Shown: one piece after another, positions 24,437-34,594 of the stretch
Layout: the number at the start of each line of letters is the position of its first letter
Numbering within the stretch: position 1 is the first letter of the stretch
Source of the DNA: Jutongia hominis
GTDB taxonomy: Bacteria; Bacillota; Clostridia; Lachnospirales; Lachnospiraceae
Direction of reading: 5' to 3'
Assembly: GCF_014384965.1 (NCBI RefSeq)
Contig: NZ_JACRSW010000027.1
Location: 124,001-188,000 of the forward strand
DNA: 64,000 nucleotides
Made by a program: the position numbers and the translations under genes
The notes under the pieces: model-generated
Told to the model about the DNA's origin: nothing
What the model saw: only the letters and a program-made list of their open reading frames with translations
Databases searched by the model: none

Positions 24437-25846
24437 TTAGTGTGTTAATAAGAACATAACAGCAAATAAGATTGCGACAACCCATGTGCCTACCTTGATT
24501 TCTTTGATCTTTCCTGTGAAAGCAGAGATGATAACATAACCGATCAGACCAAAAGCAATACCGTAGCTGATATTGTATGTCATTGGCATCATAGCTAATG
24601 TAAGGAAAGCCGGTACAGAAACAGCAGGATCAAGCCAGTTGATATCGACAACACATTTCATCATCAATACACCGACATAGATCAATGCGGCAGCTGTAGC
24701 AGCACCGGGGATTAACTGGGCTACAGGGCTTAAGAACATTGCAATGAAGAAGAATACAGCAGTAGATACAGCAGCAAGACCGGTACGTCCACCTTCTGCT
24801 ACACCGGCAGAAGACTCTACGAAAGTTGTAACAGTAGAAGTACCGCATACAGCACCGACAGTTGTTGCTACGGCATCAGAGAACATTGCCTTTTCAAAGT
24901 TAGGAATCTTCCCTTCTTTTGTTAATAAGTTACCACGGGAACATGCACCGTATAATGTTCCTAATGTATCAAACATATCAACTAAGCAGAATGCTAAAGC
25001 AGTTGTGATGATCAGGATCACTAAAGATGCTACAGAGTGTTTTGCGAGATAACCGGAATAGTCAAATCCCTGTGTAAATACTTTACAAAATGCCTCTGTT
25101 CCAAAGTCATGGAAAGATGCAGCCGGGTTAAAGTTAAAGCTGCTTGTGATGGAGCTGTAGAATCCTTTAATAGGAGCTCCGAGAATATAATATATTACAC
25201 TTCCGCTGAGAATACCATAAAGGATAGCTCCTTTTACTTTATTTACAGATAAGATCGCAATAATAAATAATGTGATCAGAGTAACTAATAATGGCATAAT
25301 TGTTGACCATTTTGCCGAACCGTTGAATACATTAAAGGAAGCAAGTGATACACAAGTGCTGTCACTCGCTACAACAAGACCGGCATCCTGAAGCCCGATA
25401 AATGCGATAAATAAACCGATACCGGCTGGAATTACTTTCTTTACACAATCAGGGATTGAATTAAAGATTTTTTCACGAAGACCGGTAGCTGTTAAGATAA
25501 TGAAGATAATACCATCAAGTAATACTAAAGTTAATGCATTTGCATAAGTCAGTCCGAATTCAAAGCAGACTGTGTAGACAAAGAATGCATTTAAGCCCAT
25601 GCCGGAAGCCTGTGCTAATGGAAGGTTTGCGACAAGACCAATGAATAAAGTGCCAAATACCGCAGAAATTGCAGTTGCAATGTAGATCGCATTATACGAT
25701 ACGACTTTCAATTCGCTAAACATTCCTGCGTTGACCATCAGGATATAAGCCATCGCCATGAAAGTAGTCAGGCCGGCTAATATTTCTGTTCTGACAGTCG
25801 TGTCACGTTCCTGTAACTTGAAATATTTTTCCATAAATTTTTCCAT
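24437..25846 (-). CDS. NCS2-family purine permease (PbuG/AzgA type)
   Basis: A 469-residue proton-coupled carrier of the AzgA branch, which takes up adenine, guanine or hypoxanthine. It has about 12-14 membrane segments and family motifs near the N-terminus (TEILAGLTTFMAMAYILMVN), ANLPLAQASGMGLNAFF, LVDMFDTLGTLYG and the C-terminal half GTSTVTTFVESSAGVAEGGRTG. The start at 25846 is chosen because AGAGGA precedes it; the frame runs 23 codons further up without support. It is the only minus-strand core gene in the window. A perfect 10-bp hairpin lies in its leader and its promoter is back to back with that of miaB. It probably works with Xpt in purine salvage. Confidence 0.92.
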   Translation of the reverse strand: MEKFMEKYFKLQERDTTVRTEILAGLTTFMAMAYILMVNAGMFSELKVVSYNAIYIATAISAVFGTLFIGLVANLPLAQASGMGLNAFFVYTVCFEFGLTYANALTLVLLDGIIFIILTATGLREKIFNSIPDCVKKVIPAGIGLFIAFIGLQDAGLVVASDSTCVSLASFNVFNGSAKWSTIMPLLVTLITLFIIAILSVNKVKGAILYGILSGSVIYYILGAPIKGFYSSITSSFNFNPAASFHDFGTEAFCKVFTQGFDYSGYLAKHSVASLVILIITTALAFCLVDMFDTLGTLYGACSRGNLLTKEGKIPNFEKAMFSDAVATTVGAVCGTSTVTTFVESSAGVAEGGRTGLAAVSTAVFFFIAMFLSPVAQLIPGAATAAALIYVGVLMMKCVVDINWLDPAVSVPAFLTLAMMPMTYNISYGIAFGLIGYVIISAFTGKIKEIKVGTWVVAILFAVMFLLTH

Positions 25847-25858
25847 AAATTCCTCTTT

Positions 25859-25902
25859 TCTGCGTCGCTTGTGTGTTGGAAAGATCATGCAGGCGACGCA
25901 GA
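25859..25902 (-). promoter_or_regulatory. Leader hairpin of the purine permease gene
   Basis: On the minus strand TCTGCGTCGC pairs perfectly with GCGACGCAGA around a 24-nt loop, ending just before the AGAGGA ribosome binding site. It lacks the conserved core of a purine riboswitch. It may mask the binding site or act as an operator. Confidence 0.5.
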
Positions 25903-26010
25903 CATCATCTTTCATTCTGTAGTATAGGGCGTCTTTTAATCTTAAGTTAACCTTAAAAATTCAAAAAGACATAAGTAATTTTTATCATATTTACAGACAA
26001 AATACAATGT

Positions 26011-26038
26011 ATTTTATAGTTTTTTAAGGAAATGACAA
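26011..26038 (-). promoter_or_regulatory. Probable promoter of the purine permease gene
   Basis: Read on the minus strand, TTGTCA (26038-26033) and TAAAAT (26016-26011) with a 16-base spacer. This gives a leader of about 160 bases. Confidence 0.5.
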
Positions 26039-26049
26039 GTTGCGATATT

Positions 26050-26078
26050 TTGACCTTATCTAAGGAATTTGTTATACT
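26050..26078 (+). promoter_or_regulatory. Probable promoter of miaB
   Basis: TTGACC at 26050-26055 and TATACT at 26073-26078 with a 17-base spacer, diverging from the permease promoter. The leader to miaB is about 125 bases. Confidence 0.65.
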
Positions 26079-26208
26079 TAAAGATACGAGTGTGATCAGA
26101 ATGGGAAAGGTGTCTGTTGCGATCGAATGACCGGTAAAAAGCCGGATGCCGGATAAGATTCTGAAACCCTTTATGATAACGACAAGATAGATATAACGGA
26201 GGAAATAC

Positions 26209-27681
26209 ATGGATTATTTAGAAATAGAAGAAAAAGTTGCAAAGATGGATATTACATTACCGCCACCGGAGCCGGAAGCAGACAGACAATATTATTTTAT
26301 ACGGAAATTGCAACTTTGGATGGAAGAAAAGAAAAAAGAATTAGGCCGTCCTCTGACTGCCTGTATTACAACGTTTGGCTGTCAGATGAATGCACGCGAT
26401 TCCGAAAAGATTATCGGTATCATGGAAATGATCGGATATGAAATGACAGATTCCGAAGAAGCGGACTTTGTCTTATATAATACCTGTACGGTCAGGGAAA
26501 ATGCCAATCTGAAAGTGTATGGACGATTAGGACAGTTAAAGAAATATAAAAAGAAGAATCCGCATATGGTCATTGCTCTTTGTGGCTGTATGATGCAGGA
26601 GAAGGTTGTTGTCGATAAGATTAAGCAAAGCTATCGTAACGTAGATATTATCTTTGGAACGCATAACATCTTTAAACTTGCCGAACTTTTATCTTTAAAG
26701 CTTCTTGACAGACCGGAAAGTAAGAAGATGATCATTGACATTTGGGATGGAACAACTGAAGTCGTAGAAGATCTGCCTAATGAACGAAAATATTCGTTTA
26801 AAAGCGGTGTCAATATCATGTTTGGCTGTAACAACTTTTGCAGTTATTGTATTGTTCCTTATGTTCGAGGCAGAGAACGTAGCAGAGAACCGGAAGATAT
26901 CATAGCAGAGATTGAGTGCATGGTAAAAGATGGTGTTGTAGAAGTGATGCTTCTTGGTCAGAATGTCAATTCCTATGGAAAGACATTAGAGCATCCTGTC
27001 AGCTTTGCACAATTATTAGAAAGAGTGGAAAAGATAGAAGGATTAGAAAGAATCCGCTTTATGACATCCCATCCAAAGGATCTTTCAGATGAACTGATCG
27101 AAGTGATGGCAAAGTCTCAGAAAATCTGTAAACAGCTTCATCTGCCGTTACAGTCAGGAAGTACCAGACTTTTAAAAGATATGAATCGTCATTATACAAA
27201 GGAAGATTATCTTTTCCTGGTTGAGAAGATCAGACGTGCGATACCGGATATTGCGCTTACGACAGATATCATTGTCGGTTATCCCGGAGAGACAGAGCAG
27301 GACTTTGAAGAAACATTGGATGTTGTGCGCAAAGTAGAGTATGACAGTGCATTTACCTTTATTTACAGCAAAAGAACCGGTACGCCGGCAGCGGCAAAAG
27401 AGGATCAGGTGCCTCAGAATGTCGTCAAAGAACGTTTTGACCGTCTGCTTGAACTGGTGCAGGATATTTCAGCAAAAAAGACACAAAAAGATGTTGGGAC
27501 AATTCAGCAGATCTTAGTAGAAGAGCAAAACCAGCATGATGCAAACCTGATGACCGGAAGAACCGGCAGAAACTATCTGGTACATTTTCCGGGTAATAAG
27601 GATCTGATCGGTAAGTTAGTATCGGTGCGTTTGGTAGAAAGCAAGGGATTTTATTATATGGGAGAGAGGATAGAAGAATAG
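26209..27681 (+). CDS. miaB: tRNA-2-methylthio-N6-dimethylallyladenosine synthase
   Basis: A 490-residue radical-SAM enzyme that adds a methylthio group to i6A37 of tRNAs reading UNN codons. Three parts are visible. The N-terminal UPF0004 domain carries three cluster cysteines (TFGCQMNARDSE, YNTCTVRENA, CGCMMQEK). The radical-SAM core has CNNFCSYCIVPYVRGRERSR, and a C-terminal TRAM domain ends near GERIEE. The N-terminus is about 45 residues longer than the E. coli protein, as is common in Firmicutes. ATG 26209 follows ACGGAGG. Its sister enzyme RimO is also in this window at 35466. Confidence 0.95.
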   Translation: MDYLEIEEKVAKMDITLPPPEPEADRQYYFIRKLQLWMEEKKKELGRPLTACITTFGCQMNARDSEKIIGIMEMIGYEMTDSEEADFVLYNTCTVRENANLKVYGRLGQLKKYKKKNPHMVIALCGCMMQEKVVVDKIKQSYRNVDIIFGTHNIFKLAELLSLKLLDRPESKKMIIDIWDGTTEVVEDLPNERKYSFKSGVNIMFGCNNFCSYCIVPYVRGRERSREPEDIIAEIECMVKDGVVEVMLLGQNVNSYGKTLEHPVSFAQLLERVEKIEGLERIRFMTSHPKDLSDELIEVMAKSQKICKQLHLPLQSGSTRLLKDMNRHYTKEDYLFLVEKIRRAIPDIALTTDIIVGYPGETEQDFEETLDVVRKVEYDSAFTFIYSKRTGTPAAAKEDQVPQNVVKERFDRLLELVQDISAKKTQKDVGTIQQILVEEQNQHDANLMTGRTGRNYLVHFPGNKDLIGKLVSVRLVESKGFYYMGERIEE

Positions 27682-27739
27682 ATGGAACCGTTGTTGGTAT
27701 CATAGCGAAAGCATTGTTTTGACAGAAAGGAAGGTTTGT

Positions 27740-28792
27740 ATGAGTCAGACGAGTCATGGCAGACAAAATCTGCGTCAGAAACAGGAAGCAAGAGAACATC
27801 GTATTTTGAGTCCACATGCATCTTTTGCGGATCAGTCTCTTGGAAGAGATCGCAAAGAAGAACAATGTGATATCCGTACCGATTATCAAAGAGACCGGGA
27901 TCGCATCCTTCATTGTAAAGCATTTCGACGTTTGAAACAAAAAACACAGGTTTTCTTAGCACCGGAAGGTGATCATTACAGAACCCGTCTGACACATACT
28001 CTTGAAGTTGCCCAGAATGCCAGAACGATAGCCAGAGCACTTTACCTGAATGAAGATCTGACCGAAGCAATTGCGCTCGGTCATGATCTTGGGCACACCC
28101 CGTTTGGTCATGCCGGAGAGAGGGCACTTCATAAGATCACAAAAGAGCAGGGCGGTTTTCATCACAATGAACAAAGTGTGCGTGTTGTCGAAGTCCTTGA
28201 AAAAGACGGGGCCGGTCTGAATCTGACAAAAGAAGTGCGGGATGGCATTCTAAATCATCAGACAAACAGTATGCCAATGACATTAGAAGGCAAGATTGTA
28301 CGGCTTTCCGATAAGATTGCCTACATAAATTCGGATATTGATGATGCGATCCGGGCAGGTATTCTTAAAGAAAAAGAGATCCCTCGGGAACTGACCGGTA
28401 TTCTTGGCAATACAACGAACAGCCGTTTAAATAATCTGGTGCACGATATCGTCAATCATAGTGAAGAAAAGGGTGATATCCTGATGTCAGATATGATGCA
28501 AAATGCAATGTATGCATTAAGGCAATTCCTTTTTCAGAGGGTATATACCAATCCGGCTGCAAAAGGAGAAGAAAAGAAAGTAGAGCATATGATCGGACAG
28601 CTTTATGAATATTTTTCAGGTCATATCAATGAACTGCCGGAAGAGTTTTTGACTCTGATCGACAGGGGAGAAGCGGAACAAAGAGTAGTATGTGACTTTA
28701 TCGCCGGTATGAGTGACCGTTATTCGGTTAATTTATATAAGGAAATTATGATACCGAAATCATGGAGTATACTAAGTGTAGAACATCGGTAA
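27740..28792 (+). CDS. dgt: dGTP triphosphohydrolase-like HD-domain protein
   Basis: A 350-residue HD-domain protein of the dGTPase family, which splits dNTPs to nucleoside and triphosphate. The metal site is visible as TRLTHTLEVAQ and GHDLGHTPFGHAGE, with DKIAYINSDIDDA further on. The protein is shorter than E. coli Dgt (about 505 residues), as in the type-2 subgroup. ATG 27740 follows AAAGGAAGG. It is followed by dnaG and rpoD, an order often seen in Clostridia, which links it to replication and nucleotide-pool control. Confidence 0.9.
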   Translation: MSQTSHGRQNLRQKQEAREHRILSPHASFADQSLGRDRKEEQCDIRTDYQRDRDRILHCKAFRRLKQKTQVFLAPEGDHYRTRLTHTLEVAQNARTIARALYLNEDLTEAIALGHDLGHTPFGHAGERALHKITKEQGGFHHNEQSVRVVEVLEKDGAGLNLTKEVRDGILNHQTNSMPMTLEGKIVRLSDKIAYINSDIDDAIRAGILKEKEIPRELTGILGNTTNSRLNNLVHDIVNHSEEKGDILMSDMMQNAMYALRQFLFQRVYTNPAAKGEEKKVEHMIGQLYEYFSGHINELPEEFLTLIDRGEAEQRVVCDFIAGMSDRYSVNLYKEIMIPKSWSILSVEHR

Positions 28793-28932
28793 AGTGGCGA
28801 AAAATGACAGGAAGACCCGGTAAGGCATACAGCATAAAAATAATCTTGTATAAAAGAAAAACAAAAAAGGAAAATGATTTTTCTTGTCGAATAACTACAT
28901 TAGAGACTTTTATCAGGGAGGAAATAAAGGAA

Positions 28933-30714
28933 ATGGCATGGTTTTCAGAAGAAAAAATTGAAGAAGTACGATCACGAAATGACATTGTCGAGGTGATAGG
29001 AAACTATGTGAAATTAAAACGTTCCGGCAGTGGTTATGTAGGACTGTGCCCTTTTCATAATGAAAAGTCTCCTTCTTTTTCCGTGAATCCTGCCAGACAG
29101 ATGTATAAATGTTTTGGCTGTGGTGTAGGTGGAAATGTGATCACGTTTTTAATGGAATATGAAAATTATTCTTTTCCGGAAGCAATGCAAAGTCTGGCAG
29201 AACGTGCCGGAATAGAACTTCCTAAAACGGAGATGTCAGCAGAGCAAAGAAGACAGGAAAGTATACGCACAACGTTATTAGAAATCAATACAAAAGCAGC
29301 CCGTTTCTTTTTTGCAAAATTGAAATCGTCACAGGGAAAAATAGGATACGACTATTTGAAAAAACGTGAACTTTCAGATGAAACGATCGTACATTTTGGA
29401 CTCGGATATGCCGGTCAGGGTGGCGGTGAATTATATCAATATCTGAAAAAAGAAGGATATTCCGATCAGGTATTAAAAGAAACCGGACTTTTTAAGATGG
29501 ACGAGCGTGGAGTATATGATAAATTTTGGAACAGAGTTATGTTTCCGATTATGGATATCGGAAATCACGTGATCGGATTTGGCGGCAGAGTCATGGGCGA
29601 TGCCAAACCCAAATATCTGAATTCACCTGAGACAAGAGTATTTGACAAAAGCCGTAATCTTTTCGGACTTAATTATGCCAAACAGGGCAAGAAGAGTAAT
29701 ATGCTGCTTTGTGAAGGATATATGGATGTGATCGCATTGCATCAGGCAGGTTTTCAAAATGCAGTGGCATCATTAGGAACAGCTTTTACACAGCAGCAGG
29801 CGAATCTGCTTCGACGTTATACCGATGAAGTACTTTTAACTTACGACAGTGATGGTGCCGGAGTTAAGGCTGCGCTTCGGGCAATTCCCATTCTTAGGGA
29901 TGTTGGTCTTCGGTGTAAGATCATTCATATGGATCCTTATAAAGATCCCGATGAATTTATCAAAGCATTAGGTGCTGATGAGTTTGAAAAGAGGATAGAG
30001 GACGCACAAAACAGTTTTTTCTTTGAAATAGAAGTGCTTCGCAAGAATTATGATATGACCGATCCGGATCAGATGACAGCTTTTTATCATGAGATTGCAA
30101 GAAAACTTTTAGTCTTTTCTGACAAAGTGCAACGTGATAATTATTTAGAAGCGGTTGCAGCAAAATATAATATTCGAAGAGACGATTTAAAGAGTCTGGT
30201 AATACGATATGGCAACAGTGTTCCGGAAGGATACCGCACGCAGACAGCAAGACAGAATGAAACTGCGAAAAGAGAGACAAAACAGGAAAGCGGGATTCGC
30301 TATTCCTACCGGTTGTTTTTGACATGGCTGATCAATGAACCTGATTTATATGATCAGATCAAAGAGCTTGTCACACCGGATGACTTTTTTGAAGAGGACT
30401 TTTTAGTGGTTGCAAGACTTTTGTATCAGCAGTTAGAAGAAAAGGCACTGGTTCCGGCAAAGATCATTAATCATTTTCAGGATGTGGAAAGCCAGAATGT
30501 CGTTGCAAATATGTTTCAGACAGAATTCAAAACAGATATGACAAAAGAAGAAAAAGAAAAAGCACTCAATGAATTGATCGTCCGGATCAAAGAATACAGT
30601 ATTGATCATAGGATCAAAAATTTATCCGACATGAGTGAATTGCAAAAACTTATTCAGGAAAAGAAAAAGTGGCAGAATGCAGAACGATTGCATATTTCCT
30701 TGAAAGATGGTTAA
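28933..30714 (+). CDS. dnaG: DNA primase
   Basis: A 593-residue primase that lays RNA primers at the replication fork. The N-terminal CHC2 zinc finger has C39, H42, C60 and C63 (CPFHNEK, KCFGCG). The catalytic core includes the TOPRIM motifs LCEGYMDVIALHQ and TYDSDGAG, followed by a C-terminal DnaB-interacting helical part. ATG 28933 is chosen because MAWFSEEKIEEVRSRNDIV matches normal primase starts and AAAGG precedes it; the frame runs further up to 28762 without support. It sits between dgt and rpoD in the macromolecular-synthesis order. Confidence 0.96.
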   Translation: MAWFSEEKIEEVRSRNDIVEVIGNYVKLKRSGSGYVGLCPFHNEKSPSFSVNPARQMYKCFGCGVGGNVITFLMEYENYSFPEAMQSLAERAGIELPKTEMSAEQRRQESIRTTLLEINTKAARFFFAKLKSSQGKIGYDYLKKRELSDETIVHFGLGYAGQGGGELYQYLKKEGYSDQVLKETGLFKMDERGVYDKFWNRVMFPIMDIGNHVIGFGGRVMGDAKPKYLNSPETRVFDKSRNLFGLNYAKQGKKSNMLLCEGYMDVIALHQAGFQNAVASLGTAFTQQQANLLRRYTDEVLLTYDSDGAGVKAALRAIPILRDVGLRCKIIHMDPYKDPDEFIKALGADEFEKRIEDAQNSFFFEIEVLRKNYDMTDPDQMTAFYHEIARKLLVFSDKVQRDNYLEAVAAKYNIRRDDLKSLVIRYGNSVPEGYRTQTARQNETAKRETKQESGIRYSYRLFLTWLINEPDLYDQIKELVTPDDFFEEDFLVVARLLYQQLEEKALVPAKIINHFQDVESQNVVANMFQTEFKTDMTKEEKEKALNELIVRIKEYSIDHRIKNLSDMSELQKLIQEKKKWQNAERLHISLKDG

Positions 30715-30794
30715 AGTATAGCGTAAAGTGTGCAATGCTTTTGACATAGAAAAATTAAGAAAAAATGATTACATACAGGAAAGGAAGGAACAGT

Positions 30795-32051
30795 ATGGCA
30801 ACAGAGAAGAAACAGACAGATGAGGTTTTAGAGACAGAAGAAAAGAAAAAAACAAAAAAGCCTGCTGCAAAGAAAACATCAGACAAGAAGACATCAGATA
30901 AGAAGTCAGGCAAAAAAGAAGAAAAGAGTCAGGATGAAGAAGCAAAATTCTTAAAGAAACTCGTTGCTTTGCAAAAATTAGCTGAGTCAAAGAGAAACGT
31001 TTTGGAATTAACTGAGATCAATAATTTCTTTAATGATGTGATGTTAGACGAAGAAAAAACAGAAAAAGTGATCGACTTTTTAGAGAGTAAAGGCGTAGAT
31101 GTTCTTCGTATTCCGGAAGGAAAAGAAACCGATGAAGATATTATGTTAGAGATGGAGAACAGCGATGATATTCCTGATGATGAAGAGATTGAAAAGATTG
31201 ACCTTTCCGTACCGGAAGGAATCAGTATTGAAGATCCGGTTCGTATGTATTTAAAAGAGATCGGTAAGGTTCCGTTGCTTACAGCAGAAGAAGAAGTAGA
31301 ACTTGCCCAGAGAATGGAAGAGGGCGATATGGAAGCCAAAAAGAAGTTAGCTGAGGCAAACCTTCGATTGGTTGTCAGTATCGCAAAGCGTTATGTAGGA
31401 AGAGGAATGTTGTTTCTTGATCTGATCCAGGAAGGAAATCTTGGACTGATCAAAGCAGTAGAGAAGTTTGATTATAAAAAAGGTTATAAATTCAGTACTT
31501 ATGCTACATGGTGGATCCGTCAGGCAATCACGAGAGCGATTGCAGATCAGGCAAGAACGATCCGTATTCCGGTTCATATGGTAGAAACGATCAACAAATT
31601 TGTCCGTGTACAAAGACAGCTTTTGCAGGAATTGGGAAGAGAACCATATCCGGAAGAAATTGCGAAACAGATGAATATGCCGGTAGAACGTGTCAGAGAG
31701 ATCCAAAAGATTTCATTAGAACCGGTTTCTTTAGAAACTCCGATCGGTGAGGAAGAAGACAGTCATTTAGGAGATTTTATTCAGGATGATAATGTTCCGG
31801 TACCGGCAGATGCAGCGGCCTTTACACTGCTTCGAGAGCAGTTAGAAGAAGTGCTGGGAACATTGACAGAACGTGAACAGAAGGTATTAAAACTTCGTTT
31901 TGGACTGGAAGATGGAAGAGCGAGAACATTAGAGGAAGTCGGAAAAGAGTTTAAGGTTACGCGTGAACGTATCCGTCAGATTGAAGCTAAGGCACTCCGT
32001 AAGTTAAGACATCCAAGCCGCAGTCGTAAGTTAAAGGATTATCTGGAATAA
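30795..32051 (+). CDS. rpoD: RNA polymerase primary sigma factor
   Basis: A 418-residue housekeeping sigma (SigA/RpoD). A Lys/Glu-rich N-terminus leads to region 1.2 ([17 protein letters not shown]), region 2 ([19 protein letters not shown] and the -10 contacting [15 protein letters not shown]), region 3, and region 4 with the -35 helix-turn-helix ([17 protein letters not shown]). ATG 30795 follows AAGGAAGGAA. Its stop overlaps the trmK start as TAATG, so translation is coupled. Confidence 0.96.
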   Translation: MATEKKQTDEVLETEEKKKTKKPAAKKTSDKKTSDKKSGKKEEKSQDEEAKFLKKLVALQKLAESKRNVLELTEINNFFNDVMLDEEKTEKVIDFLESKGVDVLRIPEGKETDEDIMLEMENSDDIPDDEEIEKIDLSVPEGISIEDPVRMYLKEIGKVPLLTAEEEVELAQRMEEGDMEAKKKLAEANLRLVVSIAKRYVGRGMLFLDLIQEGNLGLIKAVEKFDYKKGYKFSTYATWWIRQAITRAIADQARTIRIPVHMVETINKFVRVQRQLLQELGREPYPEEIAKQMNMPVERVREIQKISLEPVSLETPIGEEEDSHLGDFIQDDNVPVPADAAAFTLLREQLEEVLGTLTEREQKVLKLRFGLEDGRARTLEEVGKEFKVTRERIRQIEAKALRKLRHPSRSRKLKDYLE

Positions 32052-32764
32052 TGCATTTATCAAAACGTTTACAAAGAGTAGCTGACAATGTGCTGTCAGG
32101 CGGGGTGGTAGCAGATATCGGCTGCGATCATGGATTTACTTCGATTTACCTGATTCGTCATAAAAAGGTTACAAAAGCCATAGCAATGGATATTAATGAA
32201 GGACCTTTAGAAAGAGCAAAGGAGCATATGCTGTCCTATGGCGTAGAAGAGCATATGGAGCTTCGTTTGTCAGACGGATTACAAATGCTGGATGCAGACG
32301 AAGCAGATACGCTTTTGATCAGTGGAATGGGTGGTGCTTTGATCTGTCAGATTTTAGAAGCAAAAGAAGAAGTGACAAAAAGTGCAAAAGAGCTTGTCTT
32401 GTCACCGCAGTCTGAAATCTTTCTGGTACGAAAATGCTTACATGGTATGGGTTTTTGTATTGCTCATGAAGAGATGTTACTGGATCAGGGAAAGTATTAT
32501 GTTATTATCCGTGCTGTAAAAGCTAAAGAAAAGGAAAAAGAACAATATCAGCGGGAAGAAGATTATATCTATGGGCATTGTCTGATAGAAGATAAAGATC
32601 CTTTTTTTATCGGATTTCTAAAAAAAGAAGAAAAAAGAGTCAGCAGGATCTTAGAGGGAATGGCACAGAAAACACTATCAGCCAATGCCATGAAACAATA
32701 TGCCGGTCTGAAAAAAGAATTAGAACAGATCCATACAGTACAGCAGCGTATAAAGAAAGATTGA
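32051..32764 (+). CDS. trmK: tRNA (adenine(22)-N1)-methyltransferase
   Basis: A 237-residue SAM-dependent methyltransferase of the TrmK (YqfN) family, which makes m1A22 in tRNA. The SAM site is VVADIGCDHGFTSIYL with AMDINEGPL, and the catalytic-site motif is LLISGMGGALI. The C-terminal part is a helical coiled segment (residues 165-235), as in the family. It overlaps the rpoD stop by one base, the same gene order as sigA-trmK in Bacillus. Confidence 0.92.
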   Translation: MHLSKRLQRVADNVLSGGVVADIGCDHGFTSIYLIRHKKVTKAIAMDINEGPLERAKEHMLSYGVEEHMELRLSDGLQMLDADEADTLLISGMGGALICQILEAKEEVTKSAKELVLSPQSEIFLVRKCLHGMGFCIAHEEMLLDQGKYYVIIRAVKAKEKEKEQYQREEDYIYGHCLIEDKDPFFIGFLKKEEKRVSRILEGMAQKTLSANAMKQYAGLKKELEQIHTVQQRIKKD

Positions 32765-32803
32765 TCGTAAAAAGCTGTTTTGTCTTTGGAACGGAGGTTT
32801 ATT

Positions 32804-34465
32804 ATGGGAGAGTTAGTCAATGTAACAGTAGGAAAACAGACAAATACATATCCGGTTGGGATTACATATGGTGAGATAGCAAAAGAATTTGCCGATCAGT
32901 ATCAATATGACATTATTTTGGCTCAAAAAGACGGTAGATTAGTAGAATTAGCAAAAAAAATCAAAGAAGACTGTACAATTGAGTTTTTGACAACTGCAAC
33001 CGGAAGCGGTCATAAAACATATGATCGCGGTGTATCTTTAATGATGCTAAAGGCATTTTATTCGGTAGCAGATCCGTCTAAGCTTCGTAATGTTTTTATT
33101 AAACATTCTTTAGGAGATTGTATTTATTGTGAGGCAGATGGTATTACGATCACAGAAGAACTTCTTAGACGGGTGGAACAGTTTATGCACAAAATGGTAG
33201 ATAGAGATGCTGTTTTTGAAAAACGTTCTGTCGATACTTCAGAAGCATTAAAGCTCTTTCAACGTCACAAAATGTATGATAAAAAGAAATTGTTTGAATA
33301 CAGACGCGTATCAAAGGTTAATATTTATACATTGGAAGGTTTTGAAGATTATTATTATGGTTATATGCCGCAGTCTTGTGGTATTTTAAAATATTTTGCT
33401 TTAAAACCATATGATAAGGGATTCCTTTTGCAAATTCCAAATAAAAAACAGCCGGATCGGTTAGGTGAATTTGTCGATCGTCCGAAGCTGTTTGCAACCT
33501 TGCAGGAAGCAGCATGCTGGGGCAGGATGGTAGATGTCGATACGGTTGGTGCATTAAATGATGTGATCGCTCATGGTGGTGCACAGGATCTGATCTTAGT
33601 ACAGGAAGCACTACAGGAAAAGAAGATTGCAGAGATTGCAGAAAAGATTGCAACAGAAGGAAAGAAAAAGTTTATTATGATCGCAGGACCTTCTTCTTCC
33701 GGAAAAACTTCGTTCTCCCATCGTCTGTCGATCCAGCTTCGAACACATGGCTTACATCCGCATCCGATCGCTCTGGATAACTATTTTAAAGACAGGAAAG
33801 ATACTCCGGTTGATGAGAATGGAAACTTTGATTTCGAGTGCTTAGAAGCAATTGATGTAGAGCAATTCAATGAAGATATGACCAGACTGCTGGCAGGAGA
33901 AAGGGTAGAACTTCCTATATTTAATTTTGTGGCAGGAAGAAGGGAATATAATGGAGATTATCGTAAACTCGGTCCAAATGATATTCTTGTTATCGAAGGA
34001 ATACATGGTTTGAATGATAAGTTATCATATTCTCTCCCGAAAGAAAGTAAGTTTAAAATCTATATCAGTGCATTAACACAGATCAATATTGATGAACACA
34101 ATAGGATATCAACGACAGACGGAAGATTGATCAGACGTATGGTACGTGATGCAAGAACCAGAGGAACGACAGCAGAAAAGACGATTGCGATGTGGTCATC
34201 GGTACGTCGTGGAGAAGACAAATATATCTTCCCGTTCCAGGAAGAGGCAGACGTAATGTTTAATTCGGCACTGATCTATGAACTGGCTGTGTTAAAGCCG
34301 TATGCCGAGTCTATTCTTTTTGGGATCCCCAAAAATGTGCCGGAATATATCGAAGCAAAACGTCTGCTTAAATTCTTAGATTATTTTATCGGTATCAGCA
34401 GTGAAGATATACCAAAGAACTCACTGATGCGTGAGTTTGTCGGTGGCAGTGTGTTTCGTGTATGA
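32804..34465 (+). CDS. Nucleoside kinase with N-terminal TGS and synthetase-like domains
   Basis: A 553-residue fusion. Residues 1-65 are a TGS domain and about 66-220 resemble the second N-terminal domain of threonyl-tRNA synthetase (VSLMMLKAFY, IKHSLGDCIYCE). A uridine-kinase-like P-loop domain follows, with GPSSSGKTS near residue 295, ALDNYFKDR and VIEGIHGLN. It probably phosphorylates a nucleoside such as uridine or cytidine. The role of the synthetase-like part is unknown. ATG 32804 follows ACGGAGG; the upstream frame to 32780 has no site. It comes 40 bases after trmK and is probably cotranscribed. Confidence 0.88.
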   Translation: MGELVNVTVGKQTNTYPVGITYGEIAKEFADQYQYDIILAQKDGRLVELAKKIKEDCTIEFLTTATGSGHKTYDRGVSLMMLKAFYSVADPSKLRNVFIKHSLGDCIYCEADGITITEELLRRVEQFMHKMVDRDAVFEKRSVDTSEALKLFQRHKMYDKKKLFEYRRVSKVNIYTLEGFEDYYYGYMPQSCGILKYFALKPYDKGFLLQIPNKKQPDRLGEFVDRPKLFATLQEAACWGRMVDVDTVGALNDVIAHGGAQDLILVQEALQEKKIAEIAEKIATEGKKKFIMIAGPSSSGKTSFSHRLSIQLRTHGLHPHPIALDNYFKDRKDTPVDENGNFDFECLEAIDVEQFNEDMTRLLAGERVELPIFNFVAGRREYNGDYRKLGPNDILVIEGIHGLNDKLSYSLPKESKFKIYISALTQINIDEHNRISTTDGRLIRRMVRDARTRGTTAEKTIAMWSSVRRGEDKYIFPFQEEADVMFNSALIYELAVLKPYAESILFGIPKNVPEYIEAKRLLKFLDYFIGISSEDIPKNSLMREFVGGSVFRV

Positions 34466-34594
34466 TATTTGCATAAGTTACAGGGGAACGAAAAACAGAT
34501 CTATATTGCCGGAACATAACAGCAGGGAAGAGAGTAACAGGCTTTTTACTGTTATCCGGTAAAAGAAAGACAACAAAGAGAAAAGAGGAACAAC

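Noticed and set aside
25847..26208. Purine riboswitch before the purine permease
   Set aside because: The conserved junction and loop sequences of that riboswitch were not found on the minus strand.
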